Of a DNA stretch of 64,000 nucleotides, positions 15,829-23,434 are shown in pieces; within the stretch, counting starts at the first letter, position 1, and every line of letters starts with the position of its first letter. The DNA lies in the NCBI RefSeq assembly GCF_029080175.1, contig NZ_JARFJC010000031.1. One strand, 5' to 3'. The stretch is from Luteipulveratus flavus (lineage in GTDB: Bacteria; Actinomycetota; Actinomycetes; Actinomycetales; Dermatophilaceae). Made by a program: the position numbers and the translations under genes. The notes under the pieces are model-generated. The model had not been told where the DNA came from, ran no database searches, and was given only the letters and a program-made list of their open reading frames with translations.

Positions 15829-16908
15829 GTGCCTGATCAGATTCGTGATTACCCCCACCCCCGGGACCGCAAACCGACCGCGCCGCCGAGCACCCCTGAG
15901 CGCTCGCAGGCGGCCCTGTTCTACCTGCACCATCACGGGTCCGGTCACCGTCGACGCGGCACTGCCATCGCCCGGCTCATGCAGCGTCCCGTGGTCGGCT
16001 GCGGCACCGGGACGGCACCCCAGGGCTGGCCGGGACGCTGGGTCACGCTCCCGGCCGACGACGACCCCACCCCAGGACCGGGTGCTGACGTGGCTGCCGG
16101 TGGCGTGCTGCACTGGGCGCCGCGCCGGCACCGCGGCAGCCAGGACCGCGCCCTGATGCTGACCAGTCTGCTGCACGAGCTGCGCCCGGCGTTCGTCCTG
16201 GTGGACGTCTCCGTGGAGGTTGCCCTGCTGGTGCGGCTGTGCGGCTTCCCGGTCGTCGTCATGGCGATGCCCGGAGATCGTCGCGACCTCCCTCACCGGC
16301 TCGCCTACTCCGTCGCCGACCACGTGCTGGCTCCCTGGCCCGCCGGGGCTCACCCCGACCACGTGGCTGCCGACCGGTGGCTTGCGCTCGGGGCGGTGTC
16401 AGGGCGAGCGACCACTCCGGTCGACGTACGCCGACCGCACCGCGGCGACGCTGTGATGGTCTGGGGCGACGGCGGTCTCGACGTCGACCGGGAGCAGGTG
16501 CAGCAGCTCGTCGACGCCACGCCGCACCTGCGGTGGCGCACGTTCGGGGGTGGTCACCCGCGCTCGGACGACCTGCATCGCGAGTGGAGCCGGGCCGAGG
16601 TGGTCGTCACGCACGCCGGGCAGGGCATCGTGTCCGAGCTGGCGGCGACCAGGACTCCGGCGGTTCTCGTCGCCCAGCAGCGGCCCTTCGACGAGCAGCA
16701 CGCGACGGTGGCCGCACTCACCGCGGCCGGCGTACCGACGGCGCTGGAGGCGTGGCCGGCGCAGCACGACTGGCCCGGCATCGTGCGTCGGGCGATGGAG
16801 GCAGGCCCCGGTATGTGGGACGGGTGGCCGGCCCATGGCGCGGCTCGCGCCGCGAGCGTCCTGGACGGCGACCTGGCCGGGATCCGGCGCCACCGACGCC
16901 CTGGCTGA
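15829..16908 (+). CDS. MurG/UGT-like glycosyltransferase
   Basis: About 359 residues, GT-B fold. LFYLHHHGSGHRRRG near residue 30 resembles the glycine-rich N-terminal loop of MurG and related GT28/GT1 enzymes. VVTHAGQGIVSELAATRTPAVLVAQQRPFDEQ is the C-terminal UDP-sugar binding loop (HAG..S..E) with the following Q..DEQ. GTG 15829, with AGGA seven bases upstream, is preferred over GTG 15760, because the codons between the two are AT-rich and unlike the gene. It completes the six-transferase locus; no polymerase, flippase or sugar-nucleotide synthesis gene accompanies it. Confidence 0.78.
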   Translation: MPDQIRDYPHPRDRKPTAPPSTPERSQAALFYLHHHGSGHRRRGTAIARLMQRPVVGCGTGTAPQGWPGRWVTLPADDDPTPGPGADVAAGGVLHWAPRRHRGSQDRALMLTSLLHELRPAFVLVDVSVEVALLVRLCGFPVVVMAMPGDRRDLPHRLAYSVADHVLAPWPAGAHPDHVAADRWLALGAVSGRATTPVDVRRPHRGDAVMVWGDGGLDVDREQVQQLVDATPHLRWRTFGGGHPRSDDLHREWSRAEVVVTHAGQGIVSELAATRTPAVLVAQQRPFDEQHATVAALTAAGVPTALEAWPAQHDWPGIVRRAMEAGPGMWDGWPAHGAARAASVLDGDLAGIRRHRRPG

Positions 16909-16925
16909 TGACCGGGCGGGTCATC
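16907..16925. terminator. weak hairpin between convergent genes
   Basis: GATGACC (16907-16913) pairs with GGTCATC (16919-16925) over a 5-base loop, at the stop of the MurG-like gene and before the end of the RDD gene. A short stem; a terminator role is only plausible. Confidence 0.35.
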
Positions 16926-16945
16926 GGCCCGCGCGGTCGGCGCAG

Positions 16946-17404
16946 TCAGCGGGTGCGGACGAGGACCGTCCCGGCGGCGCGGTCGTGCAGACCACGCTGG
17001 TCCCGGTCCCAGATGACCGCGGGGATCACCAGGCACAGCAGCAGCGTGCGGATCGCCCCGGCGACCGGGCCGGCCACTCCCCCGTCCGGACGCGTGACCC
17101 GCATCCCGAGCACACGGTGGCCGAGGGTGAAGCCGACGGTCCCGACCAGCAGCACGTTCTCGACCGCGAACACCAGCAGCGGGGCGAACCCGGTGGCACC
17201 CTGCCCGCCGAGCCGGTAGCCGAGGAACGCGGCGGCGATGAGCGAGCAGACCGCCCAGTCGATCAGCAGCGCGACCACCCGGGGCCCGAGGCCGGCGAGG
17301 GACCCTGGCCCCTGCGCGGGGAGGCCGAGCCGCTCCCCCGCGTACGTCGTCTCGTGGGCGTCGTCGCCCTGCAACCACGAGCCCATGTCCCTGCGATCGA
17401 CCAC
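16946..17404 (-). CDS. RDD-family membrane protein
   Basis: A 152-residue membrane protein of the RDD family with about three transmembrane segments. The Arg/Asp positions that name the family are visible in LGPRVVALLIDW and DRDQRGLHDRAAGTVLV. GTG 17404 is chosen because it gives the conserved actinobacterial N-terminus VDRRDMGSWLQG; an ATG at 17386 also exists. It is divergent from glnA, as in mycobacteria (Rv2219A next to glnA1), so it may be affected by the GlnR box between them. Function is unknown; some RDD proteins act as ion antiporters. Confidence 0.82.
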   Translation of the reverse strand: MVDRRDMGSWLQGDDAHETTYAGERLGLPAQGPGSLAGLGPRVVALLIDWAVCSLIAAAFLGYRLGGQGATGFAPLLVFAVENVLLVGTVGFTLGHRVLGMRVTRPDGGVAGPVAGAIRTLLLCLVIPAVIWDRDQRGLHDRAAGTVLVRTR

Positions 17405-17448
17405 GGTGAAAGGGTACGGGTGGCCCGTCAAGCCGCGTCTCGCGGTGC

Positions 17449-17486
17449 GTAACACGAGCGAAACACACGAGTCATGGCCGGGAAAC
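17449..17486 (+). promoter_or_regulatory. GlnR box upstream of glnA
   Basis: Four 5-bp elements, each separated by six bases: GTAAC (17449-17453), GAAAC (17460-17464), GTCAT (17471-17475) and GAAAC (17482-17486). This matches the known GlnR consensus gTnAC-n6-GaAAC repeated twice, with one deviation in the third element. A TAAGGT at 17497-17502 could be the -10 hexamer, placing the box over and upstream of the -35 region. Nitrogen-dependent activation of glnA is the expected outcome. Confidence 0.88.
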
Positions 17487-17560
17487 TGCCGGTGGATAAG
17501 GTCAGGGGCGACGTGATGCGTGTCGGCATCGATGGCGCGCGCACCCAACCAGGAGGTTTC

Positions 17561-18985
17561 ATGTTCACCAGCGCTGATGAGGTCCTGAAGTTCATCAAGG
17601 ACGAAGGCGTGCAGTTCATCGACATCCGGTTCTGTGACCTGCCGGGCGTGATGCAGCACTTCAACGTGCCGGCGGAGACGTTCGACGCGGACGCCTTCGA
17701 GAACGGCCAGATGTTCGACGGCTCCTCGATCCGCGGCTTCCAGGCGATCCACGAGTCGGACATGAAGCTCATCCCGGACCCGTCGACCGCGTACGTCGAC
17801 CCGTTCCGCAAGAACAAGACGCTCGTCATGAACTTCTCCATCGTGGACCCGTTCACCGGCGAGCCGTACAGCCGCGACCCGCGCAACATCGCCGCGAAGG
17901 CCGAGGCGTACCTGAAGTCGACCGGCATCGCCGACACCGCGTTCTTCGGTGCCGAGGCCGAGTTCTACATCTTCGACGACGTCCGCTTCGAGACCAAGCA
18001 GAACGCCGGCTACTACTTCATCGACTCGGTCGAGGCCGCGTGGAACTCCGGGCGCGAGGAGGAGGGAGGCAACCAGGGCTACAAGACCCGCTACAAGGGC
18101 GGCTACTTCCCCGTCCCGCCGGTGGACCACTTCGCCGACCTGCGTGACGACATCGTGCTCAAGCTGGCGCAGGTCGGCCTCGAGGTCGAGCGCGCGCACC
18201 ACGAGGTGGGCACCGCGGGCCAGCAGGAGATCAACTACAAGTTCAACACCCTCCAGCTCTCCGGCGACGACATCATGAAGTTCAAGTACGTCGTCAAGAA
18301 CGCCGCGTTCGCAGCCGGCAAGTCGGCGACGTTCATGCCGAAGCCGCTCTTCGGCGACAACGGCTCGGGCATGCACACCCACCAGTCGCTGTGGAAGGAC
18401 GGGGAGCCGCTCTTCTACGACGAGAAGGGCTACGGCGGCCTGTCCGACATCGCCCGCTGGTACATCGGCGGTCTGCTCAAGCACGCCCCGTCGCTGCTGG
18501 CGTTCACCAACCCGACGATGAACTCCTACCACCGTCTGGTGCCGGGCTACGAGGCCCCGGTCAACCTGGTGTACTCCGCCCGCAACCGTTCAGCGTGCGT
18601 GCGCATCCCGATCACGGGCTCCTCGCCGAAGGCCAAGCGGGTGGAGTTCCGCGTGCCGGACCCGTCGAGCAACCCGTTCCTGTGCTTCTCGGCCCAGCTG
18701 ATGGCGGGCCTGGACGGCATCAAGAACCGCATCGAGCCGCCGGAGCCGGTGGACAAGGACCTGTACGAGCTGCCGCCCGAGGAGCACGAGAACATCGCCC
18801 AGGTCCCGGCATCGCTGCCGGCCGTGCTGGACGCGCTCGAGGCCGACCACGACTACCTCACCGAGGGCGACGTGTTCACCGAGGACCTCATCTCGACGTG
18901 GATCGACTACAAGCGGACCAACGAGGTCGACCCGATCCGCTTCCGGCCGCACCCGCACGAGTTCGAGATGTACTACGACATCTGA
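17561..18985 (+). CDS. glnA: glutamine synthetase type I
   Basis: Makes glutamine from glutamate, ammonia and ATP; a cytoplasmic dodecamer and the main entry point for ammonium. The 474-residue length and features fit GSI-beta. FDGSSIRGF is the N-terminal signature, FFGAEAEFYIF and NGSGMHTHQSLW hold metal and nucleotide residues, and NPFLCFSAQLMAGLDGI follows. KDLYELPPEE contains Tyr402, the adenylylation site that GlnE modifies. ATG 17561 has a perfect AGGAGG seven bases upstream; a longer in-frame start at 17474 would run through the GlnR box and is rejected. Controlled by the GlnR box and closed by a strong hairpin. Confidence 0.98.
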   Translation: MFTSADEVLKFIKDEGVQFIDIRFCDLPGVMQHFNVPAETFDADAFENGQMFDGSSIRGFQAIHESDMKLIPDPSTAYVDPFRKNKTLVMNFSIVDPFTGEPYSRDPRNIAAKAEAYLKSTGIADTAFFGAEAEFYIFDDVRFETKQNAGYYFIDSVEAAWNSGREEEGGNQGYKTRYKGGYFPVPPVDHFADLRDDIVLKLAQVGLEVERAHHEVGTAGQQEINYKFNTLQLSGDDIMKFKYVVKNAAFAAGKSATFMPKPLFGDNGSGMHTHQSLWKDGEPLFYDEKGYGGLSDIARWYIGGLLKHAPSLLAFTNPTMNSYHRLVPGYEAPVNLVYSARNRSACVRIPITGSSPKAKRVEFRVPDPSSNPFLCFSAQLMAGLDGIKNRIEPPEPVDKDLYELPPEEHENIAQVPASLPAVLDALEADHDYLTEGDVFTEDLISTWIDYKRTNEVDPIRFRPHPHEFEMYYDI

Positions 18986-19090
18986 GGAGTGAGGCGGAGG
19001 TCGGCGGCGTCGCGACGAAGGAGCAGCCGCCGGCCGCAGCCGAGCCCCGGAAGATGGCGTCATCGGGAACGACATCTGATCGGCGCAATG

Positions 19091-19128
19091 CACAGTGGCC
19101 CCGCGGAGGAATCCTCGGGGCCACTGTG
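19091..19128 (+). terminator. glnA terminator
   Basis: A 13-bp perfect stem (19091-19103 against 19116-19128, starting CACAGTGGCCCCG) with an inner GAGGA/TCCTC stem. It is followed by T-containing sequence. It ends glnA transcription and marks the left border of the HTH/AbiEii-like module. Confidence 0.85.
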
Positions 19129-19172
19129 ATTCGCTCTTTACAGATTAAGTCCGATGAAGGACATTATCTGTT

Positions 19173-19841
19173 GTGCACGGCGGAGAATTCCTCACCATCG
19201 AGGAAGCGGCGAAGACCCTCGGAGTGTCGACGCGTCATGCCCGACGCCTGGCCGACTCCGGCGCGCTCGGCCGCGTCGCTCGTGGGCTGATCGACCGCTC
19301 CACCGTCGACCGCTACCTTCAGTCGCAGCGTCAGGGACGCACGCGAACCTGGGCGGAGCACACCGCCTGGGCCGCGGTCGCGATGCTCGCCGGGCAGGAC
19401 GCGGACTGGCTGGGAGCCACCCAGTCCTCCCGCCTGCGGCGGACCCTGCGCGAGCTCACCGAGGTCCAGGACCTGCTCACCCGGATGCGCGACCGTGCTC
19501 GGCTTCACACCTTCGACGCCCACCGCGCTGCGATCCCCCGGCTGCGGAGCATTGTCGCGACCTCGAGCACGCGATCCCTCGGCATCGCCCACACCATCGG
19601 CGACGGCATCGACGGCTACATCGACGCCGGCGAGGTGGATGCCGTGGTCCGCACCCTCGGGCTGCGCGCAAGCATGAACGGCGCGGTCACACTGCGCGTG
19701 ACCGAGTTCGACGTCGACCGAGTCCGCGAGCTGGTCGGCTCACCGGTCGTCGCAGCGCTGGATGCGGCGACAAGCACAGACCCGCGTATGCGCGGTGCCG
19801 GCCGGCGAGTGCTGGCAGATGTGCTGGACGCGTACCGATGA
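19173..19841 (+). CDS. HTH protein, candidate antitoxin of an AbiEii-like pair
   Basis: A 222-residue protein. The N-terminus FLTIEEAAKTLGVSTRHARR plus the following RGLIDRSTVDRYLQSQ form an excisionase/HTH_17-type DNA-binding domain (about residues 6-50). The rest is predicted helical with no recognised domain. It overlaps the nucleotidyltransferase gene by ATGA, the arrangement expected of antitoxin before toxin. No ribosome-binding site precedes GTG 19173. A TTTACA (19137-19142) and the AT-rich ACATTATCT (19161-19169) just upstream suggest a promoter giving a leaderless or near-leaderless mRNA. The local drop in GC and the position right after the glnA terminator suggest acquisition by transfer. 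The antitoxin role is inferred from the arrangement. Confidence 0.7.
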   Translation: MHGGEFLTIEEAAKTLGVSTRHARRLADSGALGRVARGLIDRSTVDRYLQSQRQGRTRTWAEHTAWAAVAMLAGQDADWLGATQSSRLRRTLRELTEVQDLLTRMRDRARLHTFDAHRAAIPRLRSIVATSSTRSLGIAHTIGDGIDGYIDAGEVDAVVRTLGLRASMNGAVTLRVTEFDVDRVRELVGSPVVAALDAATSTDPRMRGAGRRVLADVLDAYR

Positions 19842-20662
19842 GGGCGGATCGCCCCGAGATCCAGGTCGATCCGGCTCCCGGTGGCTGGCCGGCGCCCTGG
19901 CCGAGCGTCGCAGAGCTGGACGATGCGCTGCCGACCGGAAGCTGGACCCTCGTCGGCGGCCTGATGACCCAGCTCCACACCATGCATCACGGGCTGGGCG
20001 TCGTGCGCCCGACCAACGACGTCGACATCGTCCTGCACATCGAGACGCTGCGCGGAGTGCCGAATCAGGTCGCCGCTGCGCTGGAGACGCTCGGCTACCG
20101 ACTGCAGCCGAGCATCGACCCACGCAACAACACCGCGCATCGTTTCGTGCGCGGCGCCACCACCGTCGACCTCATCGCCGGCAGGGCGGACGATCAGGTG
20201 GACGTCCTCATCGCCGACCATCCCGCGCGTCGGGTGGTCGAGAAGCTCCGTGGCCGTGAGATGATCCGCATCGAAGGCGGTACCCAGGCGCTGCGCCGAA
20301 CCATCAACGCTCACATGGACATCACGCCTGGCACCACGGCGACGATCTCGGTGCCTCGTCCGTTCGGCGCCATGATCATCAAGGCCGCGGCCTACACCGC
20401 GGACTCGCGTGATCGCGATCGCCACATCTTCGACGCCGCAGCCCTCCTTGCCTGCATCGAGGACCCGTTCGCCGAGCGAGCAGGATTCACGGGCTCCGAC
20501 CGCCGCCGGATTGCCACTCTCGTCGCCCACCTCGTCGCCGCCCACCCAGCGTGGCGAGTCCTGCCCGAGGAGCACCGGACCCAGGCACAGCTGACGCTGA
20601 ACATCCTCGCCGGCGACACCGAGCTGCCGGCCGAGGAAGGAACGGCCGCTGACTCGGCGTGA
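19838..20662 (+). CDS. AbiEii-like nucleotidyltransferase, candidate toxin
   Basis: A 274-residue protein of the nucleotidyltransferase fold. TLVGGLMTQLHTMHHGLGV carries the GG motif and RPTNDVDIVL the metal-binding DxD, the hallmarks of the AbiEii/AbiGii (DUF1814-type) family. In type IV toxin-antitoxin and abortive-infection systems these transfer nucleotides to RNA. A further acidic position is seen in TTVDLIAG, and a conserved-looking FGAMIIKAAAYTADSRDRDRH block resembles the K....R..KD segment of the family. It starts inside the stop of the HTH gene (ATGA), so the two are co-translated. It could instead modify another substrate; no phage-defence neighbours are present. Confidence 0.75.
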   Translation: MRADRPEIQVDPAPGGWPAPWPSVAELDDALPTGSWTLVGGLMTQLHTMHHGLGVVRPTNDVDIVLHIETLRGVPNQVAAALETLGYRLQPSIDPRNNTAHRFVRGATTVDLIAGRADDQVDVLIADHPARRVVEKLRGREMIRIEGGTQALRRTINAHMDITPGTTATISVPRPFGAMIIKAAAYTADSRDRDRHIFDAAALLACIEDPFAERAGFTGSDRRRIATLVAHLVAAHPAWRVLPEEHRTQAQLTLNILAGDTELPAEEGTAADSA

Positions 20663-20713
20663 GCCGCACAGACGTTCGCGCAGGTCAGCGTGGCGTTGTG
20701 TTCACCGAGGACC

Positions 20714-21064
20714 TCAGACGTCGCGCGTCGACCGCGGGAAGGTCGTCGGCGTGAAGTGCACGGCTCCGGCGGGGAGCATCCACGGCATCGCGACGAGCTC
20801 GAACACTCCTGCGCGAACGGCGGGGTCCTCGCCCTTGAGCCGCAGCGCCTCCTCGCGCTCGCACCGCAGGATCGACAACCCGCGGAAGTGGCGCGAGCCG
20901 CTCTGGTCGTCCAGCGGACCGGCCGCCAGCAGCACGCCGCGGTCGTGGAGGTCGGCGAGGTGGCTCAGGTGCGCGTCCTGCAGCCGGTCCGCCTCGAACT
21001 CGGAGAGCCGTGGCGGATCGTCGGGGGTCACCAGCAGAACCACCGTGTACCGGTCGAAGTCCAT
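20714..21064 (-). CDS. YCII-family protein
   Basis: A 116-residue protein resembling the YciI-like (YCII) family of small dimeric alpha/beta-barrel proteins. The match rests on DFDRYTVVLLVTP, HLSHLADLHDRGVLLAAGPLD with the conserved His/Asp region, and a closing VFELVAMPWM block. Such proteins may be enzymes of unclear activity. The start at 21064 gives the usual family length; upstream in-frame codons overlap the divergent DUF4031 gene. No clear ribosome-binding site. Confidence 0.75.
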   Translation of the reverse strand: MDFDRYTVVLLVTPDDPPRLSEFEADRLQDAHLSHLADLHDRGVLLAAGPLDDQSGSRHFRGLSILRCEREEALRLKGEDPAVRAGVFELVAMPWMLPAGAVHFTPTTFPRSTRDV

Positions 21065-21113
21065 GGCGCCGATCGTAGGCTCGCCGGGTCGACCCACCTG
21101 GCAGAGTGGGCGC

Positions 21114-21386
21114 ATGACCGTGCTCATCGATCCGCCGATCTGGCCCGGGTACGGCACGGTGTGGTCACACCTCGTGAGCGACGAGTCGCTGGACGAGCTG
21201 CACCAGATGGCCGGCCGGATCGGCCTGCCGGACCGGCTGTTCGACGAGGACCACTACGACGTCCCACAACGGTTGTACGACGACGCGGTCGCCGCGGGCG
21301 CGGTGCCGGTCGAAGGGCGTGAGCTGATCCGCCGCCTGCTCGGGAGCGGCCTGCGCCGTCCGGCCGCCGGCAGAGGTCGCGGCTGA
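21114..21386 (+). CDS. DUF4031 protein
   Basis: A 90-residue protein of the DUF4031 family, recognisable by the N-terminus MTVLIDPPIWPGYGTVWSHL and the following DRLFDEDHYDVP segment with His and acidic residues. Function unknown. Its stop shares one base with the start of the HIT gene (TGATG), so the two are translationally coupled. It is divergent from the YCII gene. Confidence 0.82.
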   Translation: MTVLIDPPIWPGYGTVWSHLVSDESLDELHQMAGRIGLPDRLFDEDHYDVPQRLYDDAVAAGAVPVEGRELIRRLLGSGLRRPAAGRGRG

Positions 21387-21799
21387 TGAGCGACTGCGTG
21401 TTCTGCCGGATCGTGTCGGGTGAGGTGGAGGCAGAGGTCGTCCGGGAGACCGACGCGACCGTCGCCTTCCTCGACGCCCGCCCGGTGCAGAAGGGCCACG
21501 TCCTCGTCGTGCCCCGCGAGCACGTCGTCACGCTGCCCGAGCTGCCCGCTGACCAGCTGCCGCCGTACTTCACCGAGGTGCAGCACGTGGCCGCCCGGCT
21601 GCCCGGCGCCCTGGATGCGCAGGGCAGCTTCGTCGCGATCAACAACGTCGTCTCCCAGAGCGTCGCGCACCTGCACTGCCACGTCGTCCCGCGCACCAAG
21701 GGCGACGGGCTGCGCGGCTTCTTCTGGCCGCGACACCGGTACGCCGACGGTGAGCAGGCCTCGTACGGCGACACCCTCCGCGCGGCTCTCGCGGACTGA
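21386..21799 (+). CDS. HIT-family nucleotide hydrolase
   Basis: A 137-residue histidine-triad protein, likely hydrolysing nucleotide phosphoramidates or dinucleotides. CVFCRIVSGE at the N-terminus holds the Cys pair often used for zinc, VQKGHVLVVPREHV is the family core, and HLHCHVV (His95, 97, 99) is the catalytic triad. The sequence after it, PRTKGDGLRGFFWPR, is typical of actinobacterial members. Coupled to DUF4031 upstream. Confidence 0.92.
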   Translation: MSDCVFCRIVSGEVEAEVVRETDATVAFLDARPVQKGHVLVVPREHVVTLPELPADQLPPYFTEVQHVAARLPGALDAQGSFVAINNVVSQSVAHLHCHVVPRTKGDGLRGFFWPRHRYADGEQASYGDTLRAALAD

Positions 21800-21933
21800 C
21801 TCCGCGACACCGGCGCCGGAGGTCAGTGACTTTCCAGACTGCGCCCCTACCATCGAAGGACCAGGTCACCAGGCCTGTGACGACGGTCGACGTTCGACGT
21901 CCCCGCCGCCATGCGACCCGAGAGAAGGTCATC

Positions 21934-22794
21934 ATGGAAGGCACCGTCCAGCCCGGCAGCATCGTGGTCGGCATCGACAGCTCCAGCGCGGGCCTCGCCG
22001 CCCTCGACTGGGCCGCGGACCACGCGCGCCGGACGCGGCTCCCTCTACACCTGATCACGGCGTACAGCCCCGAGCTCGCCGAGGTCGCCTGGGGCGAGGG
22101 GTCGACGTACGACACCGTTCGTGCGGCGGGTGACCAGCTGCTGTCCCGGGCGAGGAGCCGGGTGGCGCTGCGCGACAAGACGATCCAGGTGAGCACCGCC
22201 CACCCGGAGTCCTTCCCGGCAGCGCCGCTGATCCGCGCCTCCGAGCGCGCGGAGATGGTCGTGCTGGGCTCGCACACCGACTCCATGGCGCACTTCGGCA
22301 GCCTCGGCGCGACGGCGCTGCACGTCGCCTCGCACGGCCACTGCCCGGTCGTCGTCGTCCGCACCGAGCACGCGCCCGGCACGTTCGGGCGGGTCACCGT
22401 CGGGGTCGACCGTGAGGACGACGCCTCCCTTGCCTGGGCGTTCCGGGAGGCGGAGCTGCTGGAGGCGGAGCTGCTGTGCGTGCACGCCTGGCAGCCGCGC
22501 GACGCCCGTGACCCCGGCCTGGCCGGCGACGCCAGCTGGAGCGACTACGCCCGTCGGTGCGCCGAGGTGATCGGGTCGCGGATCGAGTCCCACCAGAAGG
22601 CCCATCCGCAGGTGAAGGTCCGCACGGAGATCAGTCAGGGCAACCCGGCCCGGACTCTCGTGCACGAGTCCCACAGCAGTGACGTGCTGGTCGTCGGACC
22701 ACGCGGGAGCGGGGGCTTCCCCGGCCTGACCCTCGGGCACGTCGCGCACAGCGTCCTCGCGCACGCCGGGTGCGCCGTCGCGGTGGCCCGCTGA
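21934..22794 (+). CDS. universal stress protein, two tandem domains
   Basis: A 286-residue protein with two USP domains (about residues 8-148 and 155-286). Each begins with a V(V/G)GxD strand motif (IVVGIDSSSAG and VTVGVDREDDA). The second has the nucleotide-loop pattern GPRGSGGFPGLTLGHVAHSV. The first has a degenerate version (GSHTDSMAHFGSLGATA), so perhaps only one domain binds ATP. ATG 21934 has GAGAGAAGG about six bases upstream. Cytoplasmic; such proteins respond to stress or growth arrest in actinobacteria. The next gene starts 8 bp later and may be co-transcribed. Confidence 0.9.
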   Translation: MEGTVQPGSIVVGIDSSSAGLAALDWAADHARRTRLPLHLITAYSPELAEVAWGEGSTYDTVRAAGDQLLSRARSRVALRDKTIQVSTAHPESFPAAPLIRASERAEMVVLGSHTDSMAHFGSLGATALHVASHGHCPVVVVRTEHAPGTFGRVTVGVDREDDASLAWAFREAELLEAELLCVHAWQPRDARDPGLAGDASWSDYARRCAEVIGSRIESHQKAHPQVKVRTEISQGNPARTLVHESHSSDVLVVGPRGSGGFPGLTLGHVAHSVLAHAGCAVAVAR

Positions 22795-22801
22795 GCCGGC
22801 C

Positions 22802-23431
22802 ATGAGCGCGGACATCCTGATCGTCCAGCACGCGGAGAAGACTGCCGCGCCGGGCGATCCGGGACTGTCCGAACGCGGTCGCCGCCAGGCGGCGGCCGTC
22901 GCCGAGCGCCTGGTCGACGCACGGCCCTCCCTGCTGCTCTCCTCACCGCTGGCCCGCGCGCTGCAGACCGCCGAGGCCATCGGAGCAGCCGTCGGTCTCA
23001 CGCCGACCGTCGTCGACGAGCTCTGCGAGCGCAGCAGCTGGCCGGGTCCGGAGGCCATGCCCGAAGAGGACTTCCTGCGCGACTGGCGCCGTACCTGCCG
23101 GGAGCGGGCCTTCCGGCCACGGATCGGCGACTCCTCGCACGCCACCGCGGCTCGGATGGCCCGCGCGCTGCGGGGCGCCGCGCGCAAGGCCCGGCACGGG
23201 CCGGCGGTACTGGTCTGCCACGGCGGTGCGACCGTGGACCTGCTGCGCGACCTGGTCGGCGACCGCCAGCTGGAGCACCGCTACCCCGGAGCCGTCGAGC
23301 ACGGCCTGCCGGGCACCGCGGTCACCCACGTCGCGGTCGGGGCGACGGGCGAGACCCAGGTCGTCACGATCGGCGACCTCGGGCACCTGCCCGACGATCT
23401 GGTCACCGGTCACGTGCCCGCGTGGACCTGA
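22802..23431 (+). CDS. histidine phosphatase-family protein with altered RHG motif
   Basis: A 209-residue member of the histidine phosphatase (phosphoglycerate mutase-like) superfamily. The family RHG motif at the first strand reads VQHAEK: the His10 nucleophile is present but the Arg before it is Gln9. The second phosphate-binding Arg (SSPLARALQTAE) and the second catalytic His140 (VLVCHGGAT) are intact. Activity may be reduced or changed. The closest named group is SixA-like phosphohistidine phosphatase, but this is uncertain. It follows the USP gene closely and converges on the oligopeptidase gene. Confidence 0.85.
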   Translation: MSADILIVQHAEKTAAPGDPGLSERGRRQAAAVAERLVDARPSLLLSSPLARALQTAEAIGAAVGLTPTVVDELCERSSWPGPEAMPEEDFLRDWRRTCRERAFRPRIGDSSHATAARMARALRGAARKARHGPAVLVCHGGATVDLLRDLVGDRQLEHRYPGAVEHGLPGTAVTHVAVGATGETQVVTIGDLGHLPDDLVTGHVPAWT

Positions 23432-23434
23432 GGC

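Noticed and set aside
13801..16362. An 853-codon minus-strand frame joining a GT2 protein to a long N-terminal part
   Set aside because: Only the last 281 codons (from GTG 14646) look like protein. The upstream part is antisense to, or out of frame with, the GT4 and MurG-like genes.
17474..17560. An upstream ATG extending glnA by 29 codons
   Set aside because: It would place the GlnR box and probable promoter within or at the edge of coding sequence, whereas ATG 17561 has a perfect AGGAGG and gives the family N-terminus.
16946..18532. A long minus-strand frame through glnA and the RDD gene
   Set aside because: Only the 152 codons from GTG 17404 encode the RDD protein. The rest is antisense to glnA.
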